Source of the DNA: a virus
Strand: one strand, 5' to 3'
Length of the DNA: 64,000 nt
Virus record (IMG/VR): IMGVR_UViG_3300044732_000293
Location: 1-64,000 of that record
Of the stretch, positions 41,183 to 50,500 are shown one piece after another; within the stretch, counting starts at the first letter, position 1; each line of letters begins with the position of its first letter. A program made the translations under genes and the position numbers. Under the pieces are notes generated by a model, which saw only the letters and a program-made list of their open reading frames with translations, did no database searches and was not told the DNA's origin.

Positions 41183-44100
41183 ATGAAAATACGTATTACA
41201 GGAAAATCTTTACCTAAAGCTCAAAATGGAAAACCAATTAATTATAAAAATTGGGTTGAGATTAATGGGACAAAAGTTTATGAGGGTGAAGCAGGATATG
41301 AAGAAGCTAGTAAAAAAGCTCAAGATGAATTTGCTCCAGCAAGAGCTCAGATAGCTGCGTGGAAAGCTAGTAAAGGTAAACCACCTGCTACAGTTACTGC
41401 ACAAAGCAATCCACAAGCTGCAGGAACTTCTACACTTCAGAATAATAATCCTTTTCAGGGAGTTACTAACTTTTTTAATAAGTCTGTTAAACCGTTATTC
41501 CAAAGAAATTCACAACAACCTACTGCTCCAGTTCAACAAAATGTAAATACTGGTTTTAGTTTAGGTAATCCTGGTAACCAGACTTTTTTTACTCCAACGG
41601 GTAATAGTAGTAATCCTTATACATGGATGCCAACTGGTCAAAGTTTAGCTGCTCAACCTACACCACAAGCTTCACAGCCTGCTGCTCCTAGCAATCCATT
41701 ACTAACCTGGAACAATCTTGGTTTACCTACAGATCCTGCTTATATTAACAATGGTCTTATAGATAGTAAAAAAGGTTATGTAACAAAACAAGATACAGAG
41801 AAGTTGTTTAATGACATGAGATCACAAGGAAAGAATCTTCAGAACACTTTTGATACTGGATCTGCTAAAGATGTTAGACAAGCTATTGCTAATTATAATT
41901 CTCAATTTGGTACAGAGTTAAAAGATCCTAGATTGATTAAACTAGGAGCTAAAGGTAGAAAAACTGTAGGACTTCTTGGAAAAGGAGCAGATGCTCTTCA
42001 ACAAGGTATAGCTGTAACTAGTGCTCTTACTGACTTTATTGATAATAAGAATCAGCAGAATAGATTTAACTCTTATATGAGAGATCAACAGATGTCTGAT
42101 AATTTATATCCTGCTGTGCAAGGTTCTCGTGGAGATTATGTTCAGACAGGTACATCTTATGGTGCATTTAGACCAGATCAAATGGTTGTTAACAAAGGTA
42201 TGTTTGCTCAAATGGGTGGAGAATTAAATATAGATAATATGAAAATACGTATAACATCTGGACCAAACAAAATGGAATATGGTGGTCAAGCTAAAAATGG
42301 CTATGGATTAGATCTAGGAAGTGGTCGTATCTATGAAGATATGAATCAAAGTTCTTTTGATAATGCTAGCAATACTATGTCAGAAATTAAGAATCCTAAT
42401 GAGCCGTATGTATTAGAAACAGAAGGTGATGAGGAAGTACTTCGTCCTGATGGAACTAAGTTTAGACTTAAAGGAAAGAGTCATGCTGAAGGTGGTATTA
42501 AAAATACTGCATCTCAGATACCAACAGGATCTTTTGTATATTCTAAAAAACTTAAAGAAACTAATCCAGAAATCTTAGGAGCGTTTAATAAAACTTATAA
42601 GCGTGGTGGAGTATCTTATTCAGATATATCTAAGCAGTATGATTTAAATAAGTTTAAAGCAATCTTAGATGATCCTAACGCAGATCCTTTAGCTAAGTCT
42701 ACAGCTCAAATGATGAGTGATAATTATAAGAAGAAACTTGGTCAGTTAGCTTTAGCTCAAGAAAGTAAAAAAGGTTTTAAAGATGGTGTACCACAAGTGT
42801 ATACAAACTCAGTTGAACAAGCTGCTTATGGTGGTTATATAGATACATTTGCATTAGGAGGTGCTTCTTATTTATTAGGAGCAGAACAAATAAATCCATA
42901 TGCTGGTGGTAAAGAAAAAACTCCAACAGGAAAAAGTAATAAGTATGATCGTGGTAAAGAATATTTAGAAAACTGGGAGAAGTTTATTCCTGGTGTTAGT
43001 AAGTTATCTAATAAAGAAGCTCAGAGTAAAATCTATGATCTTATTTATGAACAGAATCCAGATGCTATTAATGAGATGTGGACAAAGTATGGTTTAACTA
43101 ATGAGGGTAAGAAATATAAAGATTTAAGTGGTTTAACTAAAAATGGTAGATTTACTAAGCAACTTAGTGCAGATCAGTTAAAAAGTTTAAAGAAAGCTTA
43201 TGTAGATGGATACTTTGGAGCTCGTCAATTAGATCCTAGTGCTATTCCACCTCCACCACCTCCTCCTCCGCCACCCCCTCCACCGCCTCCTCCACCACCA
43301 CCGCCCCCTCCTCCTCCTCCATTGATTCCTCCTCCAATAGAGAGAGGTAAGATTCCTCCTGTTCCTTATGATTTTCTTGCTCCTGATAAGATGAGTATGT
43401 TGGCGGCTGGATTAAATCCTCCTAAGAAATACTTACCTTATTATGCAAATTATAAGGCTAATTTACCTACTCCTACATTCTATAGTCCAGAACGTGAGCT
43501 AGCGGCTAATGCTGAACAAGCTAATATTATGACTCAGAGTCTTGCAAATTTTGCAAATCCTCAAGCATTTATGAGCAATGCATCTGCTGTACAAGGTAAG
43601 GCTGCTGAACAAGCTGCTAACACATTAGGTAAGTATAATAACTTAAATGTTGGTGTAGCTAATCAGTTTTCTCCAATGATAGCTGAGACTTTGAATAAAC
43701 AAGCTATGTATGCTGCTGAAAGAGCTAATGAGTTGTTTAAAGGTAATGTTATTGCTAATCAACAATATGATAACTCTAAACGAGCTTATGTTAATAATCT
43801 TGCTAAATCTTATGCTAATGCATGGAACAATCGTATGAACTTAGGAGATATTAATGATAGCATGGCTTATTATTATAAAGATCCTGCTACAGGAAGAAAT
43901 GTATTTAAAGGTCCTGTTGGAAGTATAAAAGATTTAGGAATGTATGGAAGTTCTTCAAACATGATGGGTATGAATCAACCAGCTCCTGTAGGTAATTTAG
44001 GTAATGCTTATAATAGTTTATATAAAGACTATTTAGCTCAGTTACAAGATTCTGACATGACTGCTGAGGAAAAAAAGAAACAAGCATCTAAATTAGCTAA

Positions 44101-44233
44101 TTTAGGTATACAAAGTATGAGATCAACCAGAACAGTTAATTCAAGAAACCCTTTTCAATTTAATCAAAGAAACACACAGTATACTGGTTTAGAAAACTTC
44201 TCTGATGAAGATTTCATGGATGACCAAGAATAA
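41183..44233 (+). CDS. Cargo-type virion protein with a 25-residue poly-proline tract
   Basis: The product has 1016 residues. It starts with MKIRITGKSLPKAQNG, and a related MKIRITSGPNKMEYGG occurs near residue 353. A Gln/Pro/Thr-rich disordered part (residues 55-190) follows. A conserved-looking region (GDEEVLRPDGTKFRLKGKSH, then AEGGIKNTASQIPTGSFVYS) lies around residues 413-455. Residues 689-713 are 25 consecutive prolines, followed by LIPPP. The remainder is helical and Ala/Asn-rich. Proteins with this start and the DGT-x-F-x-LKGKSHAEGGI region are, as I recall, typical of crAss-like cargo genes. The poly-proline rod separates two halves. Confidence 0.68.
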   Translation: MKIRITGKSLPKAQNGKPINYKNWVEINGTKVYEGEAGYEEASKKAQDEFAPARAQIAAWKASKGKPPATVTAQSNPQAAGTSTLQNNNPFQGVTNFFNKSVKPLFQRNSQQPTAPVQQNVNTGFSLGNPGNQTFFTPTGNSSNPYTWMPTGQSLAAQPTPQASQPAAPSNPLLTWNNLGLPTDPAYINNGLIDSKKGYVTKQDTEKLFNDMRSQGKNLQNTFDTGSAKDVRQAIANYNSQFGTELKDPRLIKLGAKGRKTVGLLGKGADALQQGIAVTSALTDFIDNKNQQNRFNSYMRDQQMSDNLYPAVQGSRGDYVQTGTSYGAFRPDQMVVNKGMFAQMGGELNIDNMKIRITSGPNKMEYGGQAKNGYGLDLGSGRIYEDMNQSSFDNASNTMSEIKNPNEPYVLETEGDEEVLRPDGTKFRLKGKSHAEGGIKNTASQIPTGSFVYSKKLKETNPEILGAFNKTYKRGGVSYSDISKQYDLNKFKAILDDPNADPLAKSTAQMMSDNYKKKLGQLALAQESKKGFKDGVPQVYTNSVEQAAYGGYIDTFALGGASYLLGAEQINPYAGGKEKTPTGKSNKYDRGKEYLENWEKFIPGVSKLSNKEAQSKIYDLIYEQNPDAINEMWTKYGLTNEGKKYKDLSGLTKNGRFTKQLSADQLKSLKKAYVDGYFGARQLDPSAIPPPPPPPPPPPPPPPPPPPPPPPPPLIPPPIERGKIPPVPYDFLAPDKMSMLAAGLNPPKKYLPYYANYKANLPTPTFYSPERELAANAEQANIMTQSLANFANPQAFMSNASAVQGKAAEQAANTLGKYNNLNVGVANQFSPMIAETLNKQAMYAAERANELFKGNVIANQQYDNSKRAYVNNLAKSYANAWNNRMNLGDINDSMAYYYKDPATGRNVFKGPVGSIKDLGMYGSSSNMMGMNQPAPVGNLGNAYNSLYKDYLAQLQDSDMTAEEKKKQASKLANLGIQSMRSTRTVNSRNPFQFNQRNTQYTGLENFSDEDFMDDQE
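43247..43321 (+). repeat. Poly-proline codon tract (75 nt, 25 Pro)
   Basis: A 75-nt run of CCN codons (mixed CCA, CCT, CCG and CCC) encodes 25 consecutive prolines in a strongly AT-rich genome. The + strand here is nearly all C and T with some A, a sharp strand asymmetry. Mixed codons argue against a simple sequencing error. Confidence 0.9.
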
Positions 44234-44271
44234 ACCTATTAAGTTTAGTTTTAAACTTTAAAGATTTTATA

Positions 44272-44292
44272 GTATATTATTATGTAAACAAT
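44272..44292 (+). promoter_or_regulatory. Promoter-like repeated motif, copy 4
   Basis: GTATATTATTATGTAAAC matches the other three copies and, like copy 3, abuts the start codon (44293). The 59-nt gap before the gene is unusually long for this part of the window. It may start a transcript for the cargo and polymerase genes. Confidence 0.45.
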
Positions 44293-45672
44293 ATGGCAAG
44301 TTATATCCCAAATATTACAGACGTCTTTCCAGAACCAGTGCTTTACAGTCCTGATTTTAATAGGATTGAAAGAATGCTGCAGCAGAGAGAAGGTATGTAC
44401 AAGCAAGGAGCTCAACGAGTAAAAAACTTGTATGAGTCAGTTTTTAATTCCAGTATGTTAAGAAGTGATAACATCCAAAGAAGAGATGCTTATCTTAAAG
44501 CAATTGATGAAGGTCTTAAAACTGTCTCTGCTCTTGACTTATCTCTTCCTCAAAATCAGGAAATAGCTAGTAAGTTATTTGAACCTGTTACTACAGATCA
44601 AAGTATAGTAAAAGATATTCAATTTACTAAACAGTATCAGAGTGAATCAGCTAAAGCTGAACAACTTAGATCTTCTCAAGATCCTGCTATTAGAAAACAA
44701 TACTGGGATACAGGTATGAAAGCTTTGCAATATCAAGCAGAAGAGTTTAAGAATGCAAATAGTAATGAAGCATTAAGTATGGGTAGTCCTAGTTATACAC
44801 CTAACGTAGATCTATTTGAGCTATCTCAGAAAATGTATAAAGATGCAGGTATTAGTATAACTCAGGATAGTGTAAATGGTGGTTATATAATTACTCAAAA
44901 GAATGGAGATAATGCTATGCCTCTTACTCAATCCATGGTTAACATGATGTTTGATCAAGATCCAGCTATTAAGTCTATGATTCAAACTCAAGCTTATGTA
45001 AATCGTAAAGATGAGATAGGTGCTAGAGCTCCTAAGTATAAAGGTAATACTGCTTTAGCAGAACAAGAATATACTAATGAAATAATAACTGACCTAGCTT
45101 CTCAACAAAATGCTCAATTAGATATTGATACAGCTTCTTTAGGTATACTTAGATCTAATGTAGAAAAGTGGGAAAAAATGATTAAGTCTAAAGGTATTGT
45201 TCCAGGAAGTAAAGATCATGAAGAGTATATGATGGCAGTGGGCAAATTAGATATGATGGAGAAGACCGTTACTCATGGTAGAAATAATTTATTACAGATG
45301 CAGAATATTGATAAAACTAACTTAGCTGATTTAAGAACAGCTGCTGATGGTGCAATATCTTCTGTATTATATCAAAAGTTAACAGGTCAACTTTCTAAAT
45401 TCTTGGCATTTAAAGATGCAAGTGTAAAAATAAAAGCTGATCCTTTTGCTTTATCTAGTCATAATTCTAACTTATCTTTGGGAAGAGCTCAAATAATGGA
45501 ATCTATTAGACAAGGTAATAGAATTAAAACATTAGAAAAGAGAAAAGAATTAGGACTTGGTAGTGGTAGTGGTGGTTCTGGTAAAACTGGACCTATTGTT
45601 ATAGATGAAAAAGGAAATTCTACTGGACCTATTAATCCACAAGATATAATAGACGGACTAAAAAAAGATTAA
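44293..45672 (+). CDS. Helical cargo-type virion protein
   Basis: The product has 459 residues and is predicted to be almost entirely helical. The first 40 residues (SYIPNITDVFPEPVLYSPDF, then RIERMLQQREGMYKQGAQRV) have the pattern of short conserved cargo proteins in crAss-like phages, ending in a helical bundle. The C-terminus is a flexible Gly/Ser tail (LGSGSGGSGKTGPIVIDEKG). There is no signal peptide or membrane segment. It is the first gene after the promoter-like motif and lies 4 nt before the next cargo gene. It is probably packaged in the virion and ejected with the polymerase, by analogy. Confidence 0.62.
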   Translation: MASYIPNITDVFPEPVLYSPDFNRIERMLQQREGMYKQGAQRVKNLYESVFNSSMLRSDNIQRRDAYLKAIDEGLKTVSALDLSLPQNQEIASKLFEPVTTDQSIVKDIQFTKQYQSESAKAEQLRSSQDPAIRKQYWDTGMKALQYQAEEFKNANSNEALSMGSPSYTPNVDLFELSQKMYKDAGISITQDSVNGGYIITQKNGDNAMPLTQSMVNMMFDQDPAIKSMIQTQAYVNRKDEIGARAPKYKGNTALAEQEYTNEIITDLASQQNAQLDIDTASLGILRSNVEKWEKMIKSKGIVPGSKDHEEYMMAVGKLDMMEKTVTHGRNNLLQMQNIDKTNLADLRTAADGAISSVLYQKLTGQLSKFLAFKDASVKIKADPFALSSHNSNLSLGRAQIMESIRQGNRIKTLEKRKELGLGSGSGGSGKTGPIVIDEKGNSTGPINPQDIIDGLKKD

Positions 45673-45676
45673 TATT

Positions 45677-47539
45677 ATGGCTGATATTATAGAAAACAAT
45701 AGTTTTATGGAAACACCTCCATTGGAAAATCTTGATGAAACAATGATTGACCAACCTACTATTGAAACAGAGGGTGGGGAAGGTGATCCTATCAAGAAAG
45801 GTGCTACTTCTGTAAAGAAGAATACCACTCCAAAGTATGATAATGATTTTGGTCAATTAAATACCACTGCAGCTGAAACTAGTAAAAAACTAGCTGAGTT
45901 TGCTCAGATGGTGTTTAAAACTGCAGGAGTAACTCCTACACATAAAGGTAAACCTATTACAGATTTATCTACAATCTCTACTGTAGTATCAGATAGTAAA
46001 GCTGCTCAAGAATTATATACACAAGCCTTAAGTGCTTTAGAGTCTCCAGATTTAGATGAAGATTCTATAGCTAAATTCTATACACAAGTATTTGAAATAG
46101 AAAGTGGATTTAATCGTTCTGCTGCTATTAAGCAACAGATTAATAAAAATCAAAAGCTTGTTGCTAGTTCTTTAGATGCAAAACGTAAAAATGCAAGTCC
46201 TTATTATTCTTTACTTCTTGATGCTAATGGTGATTTTGTATCTAAAGAACAATATAAGCGTAATGTAAGAAAGTATTATGAGGATGACCAAGCTCAGTTT
46301 CTTAAAAATAATCCTAGAGAAGCCACTTTTGATTATCGTGGAAATCCTACACAATGGATGAGAACTGATATGCCTAACCCAATGGCAGGTAAAATGTATA
46401 AAGATAAGTCTGGTAGATGGATACAACTAGATTCAAGACCTAAATTGCAAGGAACTACTGAAGGTTGGGATTTAACTTTCCAAGCCCGTATGATGAATAA
46501 TGCTAAAGCAATGAGAGAAAGGATTGAAAGTTATGATGATGCTATACAGCAGATTAAAGATGATTATAATGTAAATAATCAAATTACTACAGTAAAAACT
46601 ACAGAGGAAGGTGTATTTAAAGAGGGAGGTTCTGATGCTACAACATCATTAAGTTCATCATTTAGTTTTGATGGTGATGATTTTTTAAATAGAGATGCTA
46701 AAGGAAATATTCTTAAAGTAGAAGATGCAAGTTCTAAAAGTAAAGAAGCTAATATATTTAAACCTGAATTTAAAAACTTATACAATCTAGTAGATAGAAC
46801 TAAATCTATGGAAGGAGCTATTATTGTATCGGGATCTCCTGAAGATTATGCTAGTGGTGTACCTGATAAGACAGATGATAAAGTAAAAGCAAGTTTAAAT
46901 CAGTTTAATATTGATTTAGATGAACATATTAAAACCTTTTTTTCTCATAGTAAGAAATTAACTGCTACTAAGTTAAAAGGAAGACCAGCTGGAAATGTAA
47001 GTTTTCAACCAATTGCTTCTGGAAATGAAAACTATCAAGCATATCATATTACATTTGGTTCAGGTTATGCTGAAAAACATGCGGGTAGTGAAAAGAAAAA
47101 GAAGGAACATCCTGAGTATCAAAAAGGTATTACAATATTTGTTCCTAAAGATAAGGCAGGAGCAACTAGAATTGGTGCTGCATCTTTAAGAGGAAGTACT
47201 ATTTCTAATACAGAAGCTGCTATAAACATGAGTAGTGATAATACTTATAGATTTACTATACCTGGAGCAGGAACTATTGAAGCTTCTAAAATAGGTGATA
47301 GTGCATATACAGTTAGTGGTAATTTTGTAAACTACAATAGAAATACTGGTAAGTATGATACTATTGCCATTAATCCTAAAAAATTTGAAATAGGTGCAAG
47401 TATGGCACTTGATATGGACGGTCATATAAAAGAAAATGTAGATAGTCTTATAAGTAATCTAATAAAAAATAGAACTATAAAAAACTTTCATAATTCTCAG
47501 AAAGGTGTTACTGATCCTAACTTATTAAAACGTAACTAA
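45677..47539 (+). CDS. Cargo-type virion protein of unknown fold
   Basis: The product has 620 residues. The first 60 are acidic and disordered (ETPPLENLDETMIDQPTIET). A helical part at residues 60-330 includes an RKYYEDDQAQFLKNNPREAT segment, and the last 200 residues are beta-rich (SVSGNFVNYNRNTGKYDTI). It has no Cys, membrane segment or catalytic motif. It lies 3 nt before the next giant cargo gene. Placement between cargo proteins and the polymerase suggests it is packaged with them. I do not recognise a specific family. Confidence 0.6.
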   Translation: MADIIENNSFMETPPLENLDETMIDQPTIETEGGEGDPIKKGATSVKKNTTPKYDNDFGQLNTTAAETSKKLAEFAQMVFKTAGVTPTHKGKPITDLSTISTVVSDSKAAQELYTQALSALESPDLDEDSIAKFYTQVFEIESGFNRSAAIKQQINKNQKLVASSLDAKRKNASPYYSLLLDANGDFVSKEQYKRNVRKYYEDDQAQFLKNNPREATFDYRGNPTQWMRTDMPNPMAGKMYKDKSGRWIQLDSRPKLQGTTEGWDLTFQARMMNNAKAMRERIESYDDAIQQIKDDYNVNNQITTVKTTEEGVFKEGGSDATTSLSSSFSFDGDDFLNRDAKGNILKVEDASSKSKEANIFKPEFKNLYNLVDRTKSMEGAIIVSGSPEDYASGVPDKTDDKVKASLNQFNIDLDEHIKTFFSHSKKLTATKLKGRPAGNVSFQPIASGNENYQAYHITFGSGYAEKHAGSEKKKKEHPEYQKGITIFVPKDKAGATRIGAASLRGSTISNTEAAINMSSDNTYRFTIPGAGTIEASKIGDSAYTVSGNFVNYNRNTGKYDTIAINPKKFEIGASMALDMDGHIKENVDSLISNLIKNRTIKNFHNSQKGVTDPNLLKRN

Positions 47540-47542
47540 TTT

Positions 47543-50500
47543 ATGGCAGCATTAGAAAATAATAACTTAGGAATGTCTAGTTCTGAAGATCAAGCTGTCA
47601 CAGAAAATCAAGTGGATCTATCATTAGATTTATCTACAGCTGATAGTCCTATTGATCCTTTGAATGATTATAATTTAGATAACATTCAAGCTCAGAATAA
47701 TAGTGTAGAGCAAGGAACTCCTGCTGTTAATAATACTCCTCAAGATCCTCCTACTAAAAAGAAAGTATATACAGAAGCTGACATTGTAGCTTTAGAAAAT
47801 CAACAGAGAAAGTCTACTAAAGAGTGGGCTGAGTATGGTTCAATGATGGCTACAAAAAAATATGTAGATCCTAATCAGGCTGCTAGAAAGATATCATTTG
47901 ATTCTAAAAAAACAAGATTAGATAGATATTTAGGATATGGTACAGAAACTTTTAACAAAGTAGGCTTTAGTCCATTTGCTAATAATGAAGAAGTATTTAA
48001 TAAGAATACTACAATGTGGCAGGACTATAAAAGAATGTCAGGCAACGCTGCTGCTTTAACATGGTTAGGGTTTAAACAGAACTTTGCTTTTGGTGCATTA
48101 GATTTTAATACTGAAGAAGAAAATACTAGAAAATATCAAGAGCTTAGTGATATAGGTATGTCTAGTAAAGGTGGTGTAGGTGCCTTTGGTAATAATTTAA
48201 TTCTTAATGGTGGATATGGTATTGGTGTTGGGTATAGCATATTAACAGAAGAACTTCTTATGTTAGGAGCAGAAGGTTTAACTTTTGGTGGAGCAACTCC
48301 ATTGGTTGCCGCTCGTACTGCTCAAAACTTAACTAAACTTGGAAAGCTTCGTGCAATGTTTAGTGGTGCTGCTAGTAGTGGTTTTAAAAGTGTTGAACTA
48401 GCTAGAACCGGTCTTAATGTATTTAAGTCATTGAAAGGTGCAGATAAAGCTAAAGATTTTTATACATCAATAAAAACTTTTGGTAAAGCTACAGGTAACT
48501 TTCTTAATCCTTTAGCTAGAGTTACTGATGATATTATGACAGGAAGTAATGTTGTTAGAAATGCTAGCAATATGGCTAAAATGTCTAAAACATTTGGTTC
48601 TTTCTATAGAGACGTAAGAGATATTAATGTAGCTCTTGGAGAATCTAAATTAGAAGGAGGTACTAAGAAACAAGAAGTTATTGACTTTGAAATTAATAAG
48701 TATAAGGAAGCTAATGGTAAAATGCCAGAGGGCAAAGACTTACAAAACATATATGCTAAAGCTGAAGATGTATATCAAGGTGTTGTAGGTTTAAACTTAC
48801 CTATTATATATTATACAAACCGTATTACGTTTGATGGTCTATTTAAATTTAGAGGTTTTAAAACTTTAGAACAAGCTGGTAAAACTGTAGATCTTTCTAG
48901 CAAAGGTATTAAGTTTACAGCTGGTAAAGGATTTAGTGTTGAAGCAGCTAAGAAATGGTCACAAGTTAGTCTTAGAAAGTATCCAGGTATGATGTGGAAC
49001 TATTCTAAACGTAATATATCTGAAGGTTTACAGGAGAACTTACAGAATGTAATCTCTGACGGTGTTGGGGATTATTATGATGCTGTATATAAAGATCCTA
49101 CATTAGGTGGATTTAACTTTGCAGCAGCAACTGCAGCTACCAATCTTAAAAAAGAATTTACTTCTGCTCGTGGTGCTGAAACTTTTCTTACAGGTTTCTT
49201 AATGGGAGCTGTAGCAGGTCCAGCACAAAGTGTATTCCTTACTGAAACTCCAGGACTTTACTATAGAGGTAAAGATCTTGTAATGAAGACTAATGACTTT
49301 AAAGCTTATAAAGCTAAGAAGGCTGAACAAATTAAAGAGAAGGTAACTACACTTAATGAATTATACAAGAACCCATTAGATTTCTTTAGTGCTACTCAAG
49401 AGAATGCTGCTTCTCAGAATGCTGCATACACTACAATGATGCAGGCTGAGGATAATGGTGATGCTAAAACATACCAAGATACTAAAGATATTAGTTTATT
49501 TAATCATGTATTTACATCTATTAATAATGGAACATTTGATGATCTTATAGATGGTTATAAGCAAATGGCTAAGTTAGATCCTAAGGAGCTAGCTGACTAT
49601 CTTAAAGTGGAAGATGTAACTAAAGCTAAAGATAAGATACAAGAGGTTATTACAAGAGCTGAGCAGATTCAATCTACTTATAATAAGGTTAACTCTAAGT
49701 TTCAAAATCCATTTAATCCTTCTCAGTACAAGCCTGGTGACCCAGAGCATGAAAGAGAAGCTATTGCTTATACAGCTTTTGAAAGAGCTAAAAGAAGTTT
49801 AGCTGTAGCTGAGCATGGCTTTGAACGTAGTATAGAAAGAATGGAAAGTCTTTACCAAGATATTTCTACTAATCGTCCTATAGAGAAATCTAGTAATTCT
49901 GATTATAGTATATTGCTAAATGCTGAGTCTATTAAGAATGAGATATATACTCTTAGAAAAGAGATTGCATCATTTGGTCCGGAGTCTCAACAGAATCCTG
50001 AACAAAAGAAGTTAGCTAAACAAAAGCTTCAAAAGTTAGAAGACCTTCAAGAGTACAGAGATAATCTTGATAGTCATTTGGCAGCTATTAAAAGCCAAGA
50101 AAGCATTCAGAATGGTGAGTTTGTAATTCAACCTATTGCTGAATCATATGAGTCTTTAAGAAATAGTTATAAGAAGTATTTAAAAAATATTGCTAAGTTA
50201 TCTGGTGATTATGTATTTGATAATAAAATAGATGATTCATTTGATAAGCTTGCAGATTACTATTCTTTAAATAATGATGCTAAGAATCTTAGTAATGTTA
50301 TTAATACATTGTTAGATCCAACTAACTTATATGCTCATGCCGAGACTATAAATGACAAGCTTAATAAAATTTTTGAGGATAGAGGAAGAAGCTTTGAAGA
50401 GCAAATGGAAAGCTATTCTAGAATGGCAGAGATGAATGCTTTAATAGAAGAGTTGGCTAAAGCAGGAGTGGTAATTGATCAAGATGAATTTGTAGAATAT

